64,000 nucleotides of DNA from Candidatus Vicinibacter affinis (GCA_016714365.1 JADJNH010000005.1:2394501-2458500), one strand, 5' to 3'. Counted from the first letter of the stretch, positions 27,384 to 36,425 are shown. Numbers and translations: made by a program. The notes: a model not told the origin generated them from the sequence alone.

Positions 27384-27680
27384 TTAAGGCCTCATCCAGT
27401 CAAAATTAAATCCATAAATGAGTCCAAAAACCATCAGGCAAGTTATAGAAACTGCAATAATACCCAGCAATAAGAGAAAATACCATCTTGGGGTTTTTGA
27501 TTTCTCAAGAAATTCTGCAGCCAAACTGATGATTAACAGGAAAATACAAACCAGGATTAAAAGTGCCGATATGAGGCTGGCAACAAAATCGTTGAAATAC
27601 CAAAGCATGCTCAAAACCAGGGCAAGGCACAATAGAATTTCCGTAATTGGGAACTTTTTTGGAAAAATTGAATTATTCAT
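27384..27680 (-). CDS. Small three-helix membrane protein
   Basis: The 98-residue protein has three hydrophobic segments (about 13-30, 32-52 and 67-91) separated by a short charged loop (LEKSKTPRW). No family is recognised. It is convergent with msrB, 7 bases from its stop. Competing frames on the opposite strand over this stretch look like shadows without a membrane or domain pattern. Confidence 0.55.
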   Translation of the reverse strand: MNNSIFPKKFPITEILLCLALVLSMLWYFNDFVASLISALLILVCIFLLIISLAAEFLEKSKTPRWYFLLLLGIIAVSITCLMVFGLIYGFNFDWMRP

Positions 27681-27720
27681 CCTTATACCACAATGTGTTG
27701 ACCTGCGTTAATTGTTAAAT

Positions 27721-28236
27721 ATGGAATTCAAAGTTAAGTTTGTTTTATTATTTAGCCTGTTTTTAGAAATCGGCATGTCTCAGAGCTTTGACACGACAGC
27801 CTATCTAAAAAAATATCAAGAAAGGATTACTTTGTCTCGCATTGATGACATATACATTCCTAAGAATACAGAAGATGCAATGAAGGAGCTCCTCCGACTT
27901 ACAGATCCGGAGGGAAGGGTCAAGATTCTGTCAGTACCAGAAGACAGCATTGCCAGTAAGTTACATTTTAGCCTTGGGCGTTGGATGCTTATCAATTGGG
28001 GATTTGAAGAGGGAAGTAGAATAAGTCACTACTATAAGGAAAATGGTGTCTCTAATTTTGATGATATGCAGGATTTGTTGATCCGAAGTTTTTACAGGAC
28101 TTTAGCCCAAAAACCAATTAAGGAAAAAGAACTTTTCAATTTTTATATTTCAAAAAGAAAGAAGGAGCACGAAGAAAAGCTTAAGAAATCAAAAGTGATT
28201 AAAAATCTTGGACCTGTTAAAAAGCATATGGAATAA
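27721..28236 (+). CDS. Secreted protein of unknown function
   Basis: The 171-residue protein has a signal peptide (MEFKVKFVLLFSLFLEIGMSQ) and a helical, charged mature part with lysine-rich C-terminus (KKEHEEKLKKSKVIKN). I recognise no domain. I took the ATG at 27721; an in-frame TTG three codons earlier is less likely. It is transcribed alone and divergently from the small membrane protein. The following 140 bases to 28376 contain no gene. Confidence 0.6.
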   Translation: MEFKVKFVLLFSLFLEIGMSQSFDTTAYLKKYQERITLSRIDDIYIPKNTEDAMKELLRLTDPEGRVKILSVPEDSIASKLHFSLGRWMLINWGFEEGSRISHYYKENGVSNFDDMQDLLIRSFYRTLAQKPIKEKELFNFYISKRKKEHEEKLKKSKVIKNLGPVKKHME

Positions 28237-28376
28237 GGCTAATTACACAGTATGAACTGGTTTAATATTAGTTGCATTGTTTACCTCATTAATTTAAAGT
28301 AGTTTGCTACACAACATCTTTAGTTGCTTTTTTCTGTTTCCTGCGCAACGGTTGGAAAAATTCAAAGTAAGAGAAT

Positions 28377-29015
28377 TTATTTTTTTTGAGCAATCATTAT
28401 TAAATGAGTGTCTTTGATGCCATTTGATTTTGGATAATATTTGCGTATTAGGGTTGGGTTGCTAAATCCATTGGTTATAAAATATTTGGACAGGTAATCT
28501 GCTTGGTGTTGGTAGACATACATAAATTCCTGGCCACTGCTACTGAATTCATAATTGGAATTATTATAATCACCCTCGATGGTGCTTATATACAAAAGTC
28601 CGTTATGAGAAAGCAAGTTTGAGCAATCTTTAATTAATTTTTCCACATCCTCTTTTGACAAATAGGGTAAACAAAATCCACAAATAATCCCATCGTATAT
28701 CTTTTTCAATAAGTGAAGCTCTCGGCAATCCAATAACCAAAAATGTCCGGTAGGTATATTTTTTTTAGCCAGCTGAATCATATTTGGGGAGACATCAAAT
28801 CCGTCAATGATAAAATCTTCTCTTTTTCCAAACAGGTATTTTGAAATATTACCGGGACCACAAGCTATCTCCAAAATCTTAGCTTGAGGCACCCCGATCT
28901 TCTGGCAAAATAGATCGTAGGTGTCATTGTATAGGTCTAAATCCATGAATTTATTCTCATACTCTTCAGCTAATTTGTCCCAGGTGTGAAAGGAGTGATT
29001 GTAATTATCCATCAT
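28377..29015 (-). CDS. Class I SAM-dependent methyltransferase
   Basis: The 212-residue protein has the SAM-binding motif ILEIACGPGNISKYL near residue 45, followed by DGFDVSPNMIQLAKKN and a GIICGFCLPYL motif IV. The C-terminus is short and contains the STIEGDY turn found in small-molecule methyltransferases of the UbiE-like superfamily. The substrate is unknown. Two adjoining ATG codons (29015 and 29012) are both possible starts. Transcribed alone, 76 bases before the THUMP methyltransferase gene in transcription order upstream. Confidence 0.82.
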   Translation of the reverse strand: MMDNYNHSFHTWDKLAEEYENKFMDLDLYNDTYDLFCQKIGVPQAKILEIACGPGNISKYLFGKREDFIIDGFDVSPNMIQLAKKNIPTGHFWLLDCRELHLLKKIYDGIICGFCLPYLSKEDVEKLIKDCSNLLSHNGLLYISTIEGDYNNSNYEFSSSGQEFMYVYQHQADYLSKYFITNGFSNPTLIRKYYPKSNGIKDTHLIMIAQKK

Positions 29016-29091
29016 TTTGTATTCGTATAATAAAATGAAACATGTAAGAGGCTAAAAATTAAGTGTAATTTTTCCGGAGTAGGATCAAAGA

Positions 29092-30243
29092 CTATAAATA
29101 ATTATCTCTTTTGCTGCCCTTATACAATTCAAATTTATGCAACCGGCATTCCAGGGGGCCATTGAATAATTTTATTTTACGTGTAGGTCTTAACCCAAAA
29201 TGCTTAAGTGCTTCAAAATTTGAACTTATCACCCATGCGTTGCAACCTGGGTAAAAGTGTTTCAATCGGGTGCCCATACTTTTATAAAAGTCCACAATCT
29301 CATCCACTTCAATCCGTTCGCCGTATGGGGGATTGATCACAACATGCCCTTTCTCTCCTTCATAACTTGATTCAAAAAAATCCATTTGTTTAAAGTCAAT
29401 AAATTCTTTTACACCCGCCCGTTCCGAATTGATAATGGCAACACTGAGTGCTTTTTTATCAATTTCGTAAGCAGTGATCTTCTTTTTAAAAGTTGTAATA
29501 TTTTGCTCTGAATCTGCCTTTATTTTATCCCAAAGATTTTTATCAAAGTCCAGCCATGTTTGAAATCCGAAGTTCCTGTTTTTACCCGGAGGAATGTTAT
29601 GCGCAATTAATGCAGCTTCGATTGGTAGTGTCCCGGAACCACACATCGGATCAATAAAGTCTGAATCTTTATTCCATCCTGACAGTAGTATGATTCCTGC
29701 AGCCAGAACTTCATTCATGGAGGCCTCAGTCTGATTCAGACGATAGTTTCTCTTGGATAGAATATTTCCTGAACTGTCCAGCGAGACATGCACCATTTCA
29801 TTTGAAATATGCACGTTGATGCGAATATCAGGATTCTCTGTATCGACAGATGGCCTTAATCCATACTTATCCCTAAACTGATCAGCAATGGCATCTTTTG
29901 ACTTTAAAGCTGCATATTTGGAATGTGTGAAGATTTCGCCACTGGTGCTGCCATCTATCGCAAAAGTCATATTGGTGTCAAAATAATTGTCCCAATTTAT
30001 TTTCCTTACATGGTGGTAAAGCTGATCTTCATTAAAAGCCCGGAAAGTGCTAATAGGTCTTAGGATTTTAACTGCGGTGCGCAACATAAGATTGCTTTTG
30101 TACATCAAAGCAAGATCTCCCTTATATTGAACAGCACGATTTAACACTTCAATATCCAGCGCACCTAGACTACGCAATTCTTCCGCAAGTACTTCTTCCA
30201 ATCCATATAAAGTAGTGGCGGTAATGTTGAAATTAAAAGACAA
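29092..30243 (-). CDS. THUMP-domain RNA methyltransferase (RlmL/YpsC-like)
   Basis: The 383-residue protein has an N-terminal ferredoxin-like/THUMP region (TTLYGLEEVLAEEL through MVHVSLDSSG) and a Rossmann methyltransferase domain with FIDPMCGSGTLPIEAAL (SAM loop) and the catalytic VVINPPYGER. These enzymes make N2-methylguanosine in 23S rRNA (RlmL-like) in the cytoplasm. Only the N-terminal methyltransferase part of E. coli RlmL is present; there is no fused RlmK domain, as is usual in this phylum. Confidence 0.9.
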   Translation of the reverse strand: MSFNFNITATTLYGLEEVLAEELRSLGALDIEVLNRAVQYKGDLALMYKSNLMLRTAVKILRPISTFRAFNEDQLYHHVRKINWDNYFDTNMTFAIDGSTSGEIFTHSKYAALKSKDAIADQFRDKYGLRPSVDTENPDIRINVHISNEMVHVSLDSSGNILSKRNYRLNQTEASMNEVLAAGIILLSGWNKDSDFIDPMCGSGTLPIEAALIAHNIPPGKNRNFGFQTWLDFDKNLWDKIKADSEQNITTFKKKITAYEIDKKALSVAIINSERAGVKEFIDFKQMDFFESSYEGEKGHVVINPPYGERIEVDEIVDFYKSMGTRLKHFYPGCNAWVISSNFEALKHFGLRPTRKIKLFNGPLECRLHKFELYKGSKRDNYL

Positions 30244-30303
30244 AGTTATATTTATTAAAGGTTAATTATTATTATTGTTATATCTCAAACAAATGATATT
30301 GAA

Positions 30304-30416
30304 CTTATTGGAAATCAAATTTCTTATTTCAATAAGAGCCATATTAAAGTTAAAAATTTAATCTATAGTAAACAAAAAATTAGGAACACATTTGACCTGA
30401 TATAAATAAGAAATTT
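30304..30416. repeat. Overlapping inverted repeats (two alternative hairpins)
   Basis: An 11-bp stem with one bulge can form from 30304-30315 and 30326-30336 (loop 10 bases). A 13-bp perfect inverted repeat pairs 30317-30329 with 30404-30416. The two share bases 30326-30329, so they exclude each other. The 185-base gap 30244-30428 holds these and no gene. Very AT-rich, so chance pairing is possible. Confidence 0.4.
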
Positions 30417-30428
30417 TTATACGAAAAA

Positions 30429-30944
30429 TTATTCGGCAATTTGTACTACTATTTTTGACAACCACTTCATGTTTCTGCTACCACCTTTAATATCTTTTGT
30501 AGATAATAGCAATATCCGGTTGTTCATATCTTCCAATCCTTTACCTTCTAATTCTGTAACAACATAGAGGTTGTTTCCTATTTCCGTATTAAATATTTCG
30601 CTGAAAGAGAAAACCATTTTATAGTCGTCTACTGCTACAAACAGAAAATAATATTGATTAAGCATGTAGGATTTTTTATAATCGAAGGCAACGTCGTCGA
30701 GTATGGACTTTAGTAAAACTGCTTTTACATCCTTTGATTTTTCTTCTCTTTTTGGAGAACAACTTGTGTTGATGTCTTTAAGGTCTATAATTGGATAGTT
30801 TTTAAGGTCATCTAGTGTTATAGTTTTTTCCTCCTTCACTTTGCCAGTTATAAGGAAGGAATTTGTTGATTTGATTTCCTCGTTTTGTGCATTTGTTTTA
30901 AGGGAAAACAAAAATAATAAAATTAAAATATTCAGCTTTTGCAT
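30429..30944 (-). CDS. Small secreted protein with sulfite-oxidase-like molybdopterin fold (tentative)
   Basis: The 171-residue protein has a signal peptide (MQKLNILILLFLFSLKTNAQ). The rest follows the plan of the oxidoreductase molybdopterin-binding (SUOX) domain in short form: a G-K-V opening with TITLDDLKNYP, a Cys in INTSCSPKR at the position of the molybdenum-ligand cysteine, KAVLLKSILDD, a VAVDDYKMVFSF strand, and KGGSRNMKWLSKIVV near the end. Short forms of this domain exist as stand-alone exported proteins. Cofactor binding is not certain. It is monocistronic. Confidence 0.6.
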   Translation of the reverse strand: MQKLNILILLFLFSLKTNAQNEEIKSTNSFLITGKVKEEKTITLDDLKNYPIIDLKDINTSCSPKREEKSKDVKAVLLKSILDDVAFDYKKSYMLNQYYFLFVAVDDYKMVFSFSEIFNTEIGNNLYVVTELEGKGLEDMNNRILLLSTKDIKGGSRNMKWLSKIVVQIAE

Positions 30945-31072
30945 CTATGCTAATTAATAATTAACTTAAATAGAATTCTCCAAAACCACACTTGTACAAA
31001 ACAGCCGGTAAATATAAAGGCATTCATATTTGCTGTCCAATTATAAGGCTTACAGTAATTCAATCAATGTTT

Positions 31073-32377
31073 TCATTTATTCATCTCCATGTAATCAATG
31101 ACCAAATTACAAAAAGACTTTATTCCCGTTTTGAATGAACTTTCATCTATATAAAAATCAGGCGTATGATGAGGACCTGAGGTTTTTGGATCTTTACCTT
31201 TAGGAAGGCCTCCAACAAAAAAATACAAACCGGGAACCTTTTGTGCAAAAAATGAAAAGTCTTCTGCTCCTGTGGTAGCAGGTCTCAATACAACATTTTC
31301 TTTTCCTGCTGCTTTTTCTAATGAAGGGCGCATTGCTTCGGTAAGCGCAATATCATTGTAGGTGACAGGATAATGTACGGAATAGGGTAGTGCTACTTCT
31401 GCTTTGGCCCCGGCAGATTCAGCAGTTTTTTCTGCAATTTGACGGATGCGCTTGTTGACAAAAATTTCATCTTCATCACTTAAAGTCCTTACAGTACCCA
31501 TCATTTCTACTTGTTCAGATATTATATTAAAACGATTTCCACCATGTATAGTCCCTACAGTTACTACTGCTGGATTGTCTATAAGTTTAACATTTCTGCT
31601 TACTATGGTCTGTAGATTGTTGATGATTTGCGCGGCTACAACAACTGGATCAACTGATTGCCAAGGCGCAGAACCATGTGATGGTTTTCCAGTTACAGTT
31701 ATCTTAAAATCGGAGGCAGCTGCCATGGTTCCTTCAGGTCGACAGGAAACTTTGCCAACCTCCAAATCAGCCTTCATATGCAAACCAAAGATCACATCTA
31801 CTTTAGGATTTTCCAATACGCCTTCCTTAATCATCAATTCAGCTCCAAATTCCTCTCCGACCGGTGCACCTTCTTCTGCAGGCTGAAAAATAAATTTAAC
31901 AGTACCCTTCAGTTCCTTCTTCATTCCACTTAAAATTTCGGCTACACCCATCAAGATGGCAACATGAGCGTCATGCCCACACGCATGCATAACCTCAGTT
32001 TCATGACCGTTGTAGTTTGTTTTAATTTTGGAAGCAAACGGAAGGTCATTTCTCTCAGCAACAGGCAATGCATCCATGTCAGCTCTCAACGCCACCACCG
32101 GACCAGGTTTTCCACCCTTGAGTATACCCACAACACCTGTAACCGCTACTCCAGTTTTAACCTGAAGGCCTAGTGATTCCAAGTGTTTTGCAACAATAGC
32201 AGCTGTTCTGAATTCCCTATTAGCCAGCTCTGGATGCTCATGAAAGTCACGTCTCCATTGGATTACTTTGGATTCTAATTTATCTGCCTTTTGTTGAATG
32301 ATTTCCTGAATGCTTAATTTTTGAGCAATTAGAAGTTGTAGACTGGTAAATAAAATAAGAATAAACGTTATTTTCAT
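31073..32377 (-). CDS. Secreted M20-family amidohydrolase (hippurate/IAA-amino acid hydrolase type)
   Basis: The 434-residue protein has a signal peptide (ending near LLIAQ) and the M20D amidohydrolase pattern: ALRADMDALPV, MHACGHDAHVA (metal His and Asp), FIFQPAEEGAPVG (catalytic Glu and metal Glu), a dimerisation insert (SHGSAPWQSVDPV) and the C-terminal TTGAEDFSFFAQKVPGLYF. It hydrolyses N-acyl or N-aroyl amino acids in the periplasm. The exact substrate is unknown. A -7-like box is at 32435-32442. Confidence 0.92.
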   Translation of the reverse strand: MKITFILILFTSLQLLIAQKLSIQEIIQQKADKLESKVIQWRRDFHEHPELANREFRTAAIVAKHLESLGLQVKTGVAVTGVVGILKGGKPGPVVALRADMDALPVAERNDLPFASKIKTNYNGHETEVMHACGHDAHVAILMGVAEILSGMKKELKGTVKFIFQPAEEGAPVGEEFGAELMIKEGVLENPKVDVIFGLHMKADLEVGKVSCRPEGTMAAASDFKITVTGKPSHGSAPWQSVDPVVVAAQIINNLQTIVSRNVKLIDNPAVVTVGTIHGGNRFNIISEQVEMMGTVRTLSDEDEIFVNKRIRQIAEKTAESAGAKAEVALPYSVHYPVTYNDIALTEAMRPSLEKAAGKENVVLRPATTGAEDFSFFAQKVPGLYFFVGGLPKGKDPKTSGPHHTPDFYIDESSFKTGIKSFCNLVIDYMEMNK

Positions 32378-32434
32378 AAGCTAAGGAGCGCAAGGATTGT
32401 TAGGTAAAATGTAAAAAATTTCAAATTTGAAGTT

Positions 32435-32442
32435 CAAAGTTA
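32435..32442 (-). promoter_or_regulatory. -7-like box for the amidohydrolase gene
   Basis: On the minus strand the octamer is TAACTTTG, matching TAnnTTTG, about 57 bases before the ATG at 32377. No clear -33 element. Confidence 0.35.
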
Positions 32443-32657
32443 ACATATTGTTCTCTAAACTTTTGTTTGGATTTGAGGCTATAACGATCTTTAAAATTTC
32501 TTATCCAAATGATACTGAAGGAATTGGATTTTGTTGGACGACTTTATAATTAAGCAATGTCCGGAGTGATTCCATCTCCAGATTTTGATTCAACATACTT
32601 TTACAATTCTGTTACATCGTTTTACAAACCAAATCAAGGTTCAGATCTAGCTATGTG

Positions 32658-32665
32658 TACATTTG
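32658..32665 (+). promoter_or_regulatory. -7-like box for the Asp-box gene
   Basis: TACATTTG matches TAnnTTTG, 27 bases before the ATG at 32693. No good -33 element at the expected spacing. Confidence 0.4.
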
Positions 32666-32692
32666 TTTCATTCAATCAATTAAATTATTAAA

Positions 32693-33739
32693 ATGGCAAC
32701 TTATCTATTCATCTTTTTTCATTTTATTCAATCCTTGTTTTTTGCTCACTCAGAACCGTTGGCTGAAAAACCAACTGCCACAAAAATCGTTTATCGGTCA
32801 AGTGATGGTGGCCATACATGGTTAGATGTAAGTATTGGCCTGCCCAAAGACGTAGCCTTAAATACTGTTATTGCAACCGACAAGGAGATCATTTTAGGTT
32901 CAGACAGAGGTCTTTATATTGGCCATACAACATGTTCAGCTATTTTATGGCAAGAAGATCTTGGTTTGGGTAAAAGTATAAGCAACCTATCCAATGGATG
33001 GGCGGGACTCTATGTTACCAGTTATGGTAATGGAATATTTCAAAAACTAATTGGTACAGAGATATGGGTCCCTATGGACAAAACACTGGAAGATAAAATG
33101 GTTCGTACCATTCTTGAAATTCCCGGAGGATCTGTTTTAGTTGCAACTGATAATGGAATTTATAAATCAATTGATGGAAGAAAAACATGGAAACAAGTTT
33201 TTTCAGAAGGGATGATACTGAACATGTTTTATTCAGATGGTGTAATTATTGCCGGTGGTTTTAAAGGCTTATTAAGGTCTGTAGACAATGGGGAAAACTG
33301 GGTTTGGGCATTTACTGGAGATGGAATGGGACTAAGTGCAGGTACGATTAACGGGCACATGGTGGCTATAACCAGTGGGATGGGACCATGGGGGAAGGAA
33401 AATTTGGCGCCATTTGGAATAAAGACTAACAGAATACGTACTTCTGATGATGGTGGCCAAACTTGGATAAGAGCGGATGCGGGTCTGTCAGGAGCACTTT
33501 TAAATCCAGAGTTACTCAGAAAAAATATGCGAAATGGGGTTCAATTCAGGCCGAGTGCGATTAATGACATTGAGCAGCAAGGAAATTATATTTTTTGTAG
33601 TCTAGATGCAGGTGTGTATCGATCCAGTGATCTTGGCAAAACTTGGGAGTTAGTGCTTAGTTCCGGTGGCAATTCATCTTTTGAGTTGGTAGTATCCGGC
33701 GGTGTGATTTATGCTGTCTCTGTGTTCAGCGGATGTTGA
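32693..33739 (+). CDS. Secreted Asp-box (BNR repeat) propeller protein
   Basis: The 348-residue protein starts with a short signal-like stretch (YLFIFFHFIQSLFFAHS) and carries five Asp-box-like repeats, such as YRSSDGGHTWLDV, YKSIDGRKTWKQV, LRSVDNGENWVW, IRTSDDGGQTWIR and YRSSDLGKTWELV, spaced to form propeller blades. The repeats are structural, and no sialidase active site is visible. It ends abruptly with VSVFSGC without a sorting domain. It neighbours the propeller lipoprotein at 33886, but the two have different repeat families. Confidence 0.75.
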   Translation: MATYLFIFFHFIQSLFFAHSEPLAEKPTATKIVYRSSDGGHTWLDVSIGLPKDVALNTVIATDKEIILGSDRGLYIGHTTCSAILWQEDLGLGKSISNLSNGWAGLYVTSYGNGIFQKLIGTEIWVPMDKTLEDKMVRTILEIPGGSVLVATDNGIYKSIDGRKTWKQVFSEGMILNMFYSDGVIIAGGFKGLLRSVDNGENWVWAFTGDGMGLSAGTINGHMVAITSGMGPWGKENLAPFGIKTNRIRTSDDGGQTWIRADAGLSGALLNPELLRKNMRNGVQFRPSAINDIEQQGNYIFCSLDAGVYRSSDLGKTWELVLSSGGNSSFELVVSGGVIYAVSVFSGC

Positions 33740-33815
33740 CAGGAAGGTAGATTTTCAATATATTTTGATTTTTCTTATATAGTATTCTGAAATTTGATTT
33801 TAAAATTTAACTGAA

Positions 33816-33824
33816 GTTAGCGGT
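33816..33824. repeat. GTTAGCGGT motif, left flank of propeller gene
   Basis: This 9-base motif, 62 bases before the propeller lipoprotein ATG, matches in inverted orientation (8 of 9) the ACCACTAAC at 35041-35049 beyond its end. The two may be ends of a cassette-like unit; this is inference only. Confidence 0.25.
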
Positions 33825-33885
33825 CATTGCAGAGCATTACCCAAACCTACAAATAGATAACAAAACCTCAATGACAATTTAAAAA

Positions 33886-34980
33886 ATGAAAAAATATTTC
33901 TCACAAATTCAAGTTTTTACTTTTCTGACAATACTACTTTTGGGGACTGCCTGCAACGAACCATTTAAAAAAGACTTACCAAAAGAAAAGATATCTGATA
34001 GGCATTCAAAACTTATAAAAACCATAGGTGACCCTAGATATGGCAATGTTCAATGTAGCCTGCAGGACAAGGCCGGTAACCTTTGGTTTGGCACCTCAGA
34101 AAATGGTCTTTATAAATATGATGGAAAATCTTTTAGCCGGTTTTTAGTAACAGATGGGTTAAACAGTAATGATGTTTATACACTTTTGGAAGATAATGAG
34201 GGTAAAATTTGGATAGGCACAGGTGCGGGACTTTGTCTTTACGATGGCAAAACATTTGTTAAAATCCAGATTCCTTTACCAAAAAACCTGCCTCCCAACA
34301 AGAATCCATACTATCGTAACTCGCATTGGGTTTACAGTATCATGCAAGCAAAAAGCGGAAAACTATGGTTTGTTACAATAGATGGTGTTTATGTCTACGA
34401 TGGCAAATCCTTTTCGCTGTTCACAATTAATGAGGCAGCAAATGGCTTTTTGACCAGTAACGATAACGTGGAACGTATTTTAGAAGATAAAGCAGGTAAC
34501 ATTTGGTTTGGAGGACGAACTAACGAAGGTGTTTACCGTTACGATGGAAAGTCTGTGACCAACCTTAAACTAAAGGAATTATTTCAAGATGGGCCAAAGC
34601 CAAAACCTCATAGTTGGGCATGGCCTCAATTGCAAGACAATAACGGGAATATTTGGTTCAGCAATTGGGGCGGGGCCTACCGGTATGATGGGAATTCATT
34701 TACAAGTTTTACAAAAAGCGATGGCTTAGCCGGTGGTGTTACGCGGATTATAGAAGACAAAAAAGGAAACCTTTGGTTTGGTGGCGATGCTGGTGCTGGG
34801 CTTAGCCTTTACGATGGTAAATCTTTCAATCGTTTTACAAAAAAAGATGGACTGCTCAACAGCAGTATTTGGTCAATTTTGGAAGATAAAACTGGAAATA
34901 TTTGGGTGGGTACGAGAGAAACAGGTCTCTATCTTTATGATGGAAAAGCATTTATTACTTATTCGGAATATAAACACTAG
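33886..34980 (+). CDS. Seven-blade Reg_prop (two-component regulator propeller) lipoprotein
   Basis: The 364-residue protein has a lipoprotein signal with lipobox at GTAC (Cys near residue 23) and seven tandem repeats of about 45 residues. Each has the form DKxGNxWFG-TxxxGLYxYDGKSF and repeats from about residue 62 to the C-terminus (examples are NLWFGTSENGLYKYDGKSF and NIWVGTRETGLYLYDGKAF). In the family such propellers are sensor domains in front of histidine kinases; here no membrane or kinase part follows, so it is a free-standing surface or periplasmic propeller. Its ligand is unknown. Confidence 0.85.
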   Translation: MKKYFSQIQVFTFLTILLLGTACNEPFKKDLPKEKISDRHSKLIKTIGDPRYGNVQCSLQDKAGNLWFGTSENGLYKYDGKSFSRFLVTDGLNSNDVYTLLEDNEGKIWIGTGAGLCLYDGKTFVKIQIPLPKNLPPNKNPYYRNSHWVYSIMQAKSGKLWFVTIDGVYVYDGKSFSLFTINEAANGFLTSNDNVERILEDKAGNIWFGGRTNEGVYRYDGKSVTNLKLKELFQDGPKPKPHSWAWPQLQDNNGNIWFSNWGGAYRYDGNSFTSFTKSDGLAGGVTRIIEDKKGNLWFGGDAGAGLSLYDGKSFNRFTKKDGLLNSSIWSILEDKTGNIWVGTRETGLYLYDGKAFITYSEYKH

Positions 34981-35180
34981 CCTGAAACAGACTGACAAAC
35001 AAAATTTGCAACAAAAGACAAAAGTGAACAAAAGCGACAAACCACTAACACAAAATTGGCAAAAGTTGTGGTTCATTGATCCGCAAACGCATTTGTGGTT
35101 AATCTAAATTTGGTTCTCCGCATCAAAATTAGTGGTAAAAGTCGCCAATTTCGCCAGGCCCAAAACTGTTATATTTACTT
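34981..35180. other. Intergenic region with palindromic, possibly mobile-element-derived sequence
   Basis: This 200-base gap between convergent genes holds short inverted repeats: ACCACTAA at 35041-35048 with TTAGTGGT at 35129-35136, AAATTGGC at 35053-35060 with GCCAATTT at 35144-35151, and an imperfect palindrome around CCGCAAACGC-ATTTGTGG at 35081-35098. The first two are interleaved rather than nested. The pattern recalls attC-like cassette ends but no integrase is present. Confidence 0.3.
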
Positions 35181-36425
35181 TTAGACCTGTTTTTTTAGCA
35201 ATTCGATAACAGTAATCTCAGGCCAAATGCCCACTCTTCCTGCAAAAGCAAGAAATCCAAATCCTCGGTTAATATGGATAATTCTACCTAGCTCTTCTTT
35301 CAATCCAGCCCAATGTGGGTAACGGAATTGAACCGGGCTAAATTTAAATCCGGGAATCTCCACACCCATTTGAGCACCATGAGTATGTCCCGAAAGGGTT
35401 AAATGTACATTGGATGGATGCATTTTGACTTCATGCTCCCAATGAGTTGGATCATGGGAAAGTAATACCTTAAAATCATTGGGTTGAGTGCCGACAAGTG
35501 CCTTTTCAAGATTTCCACTTTTACCGAATCCAACACCCCAATTTTCGACGCCGAGAATATGAATTTTTTCTCCTTTTTTCTCAATTGCGTGACTTTCATC
35601 TTGTAGCAATCTAAAGCCCATGTCGTGATGATTATTTATCAATTGCTGAAGATTATTTTGTTTTTCATTTTGTGATGGCCATTCGATATAATCTCCGTAA
35701 TCATGATTTCCAAGGATGGAGAATTTTCCATAGGGAGCATGAAGTTCTTTGAGCATATGCTTGTAAGGATCAACTTCGTCTGCAGAGTTGTTAACAAGAT
35801 CTCCGGTAAAGACTATTAAATCACAATTCTGATTTTGCAACATGTTAAGTCCTTTTTGGACTTCTTGAGGGTCATCAAAACTTCCGGAATGAAAGTCTGA
35901 AAACTGGGCAATTTTAAATCCTTCAAATGCTGCAGGAAGGTCGTCAAAAAACAGTTTGTGATGATGGATTTTGTAATTGTATTTTCCTTTGGTCATCCCA
36001 TATAGAAATGACACAAAAGGTACACTGGCAACCATTAATCCAACCTGACTGAAAAATAATCTTCGGTCTGGAAAAAAGGCCTGATCTTCAGCAGGATTCT
36101 GTTGGACAATTTTTTGACCCACGCCAAATACAAATCGGTATATATCTTCTGAAAAAAGGAAAAATATAAAAAAGATCTTTGTTACTAAAATAGTAATGAA
36201 GAAATTCAAAGTCCAACGTGAAACCCAGGTAAAATGGTGAGTCTTTCTAAAACCAAAGAAACCATAAATCATCAATAACACCAATCCCCAGGAGATTATC
36301 CAGAATCCAATGGTAATTCCGTTTTTGAGCAATCCTGAAGAAATACCTGCGGTGAGCATTTTAATTCCCTGAAACACGTAAAGATCCAGCCCCAAAAAAA
36401 TGATAAACATTATAAGAAAACCCAT
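35181..36425 (-). CDS. Membrane-anchored metallophosphoesterase (YkuE-like)
   Basis: The 414-residue protein has four N-terminal transmembrane segments (to about residue 150) followed by a calcineurin-like phosphoesterase domain. The metal-binding motifs are visible: AQFSDFHSG, VFTGDLVNN, ILGNHDYGD and SGHTHGAQMG. Proteins of this layout act on phosphate esters at the membrane, with lipid A precursors or lipoteichoic-type substrates suggested for relatives; the substrate here is unknown. It converges with the propeller lipoprotein gene. Confidence 0.9.
   Translation of the reverse strand: MGFLIMFIIFLGLDLYVFQGIKMLTAGISSGLLKNGITIGFWIISWGLVLLMIYGFFGFRKTHHFTWVSRWTLNFFITILVTKIFFIFFLFSEDIYRFVFGVGQKIVQQNPAEDQAFFPDRRLFFSQVGLMVASVPFVSFLYGMTKGKYNYKIHHHKLFFDDLPAAFEGFKIAQFSDFHSGSFDDPQEVQKGLNMLQNQNCDLIVFTGDLVNNSADEVDPYKHMLKELHAPYGKFSILGNHDYGDYIEWPSQNEKQNNLQQLINNHHDMGFRLLQDESHAIEKKGEKIHILGVENWGVGFGKSGNLEKALVGTQPNDFKVLLSHDPTHWEHEVKMHPSNVHLTLSGHTHGAQMGVEIPGFKFSPVQFRYPHWAGLKEELGRIIHINRGFGFLAFAGRVGIWPEITVIELLKKQV

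Larger units (their letters stand above)
32378..32692. other. Intergenic region with two divergent promoter-like boxes
   Basis: These 315 bases separate the amidohydrolase and the Asp-box gene. They hold a minus-strand -7-like box (32435-32442) and a plus-strand one (32658-32665). I see no open frame with coding character, no tRNA and no stable hairpin. Confidence 0.6.

Noticed and set aside
34778..35107. 109-codon open frame overlapping the end of the propeller lipoprotein
   Set aside because: It is a shifted frame of the propeller repeats and runs into the palindromic tail; no independent support.
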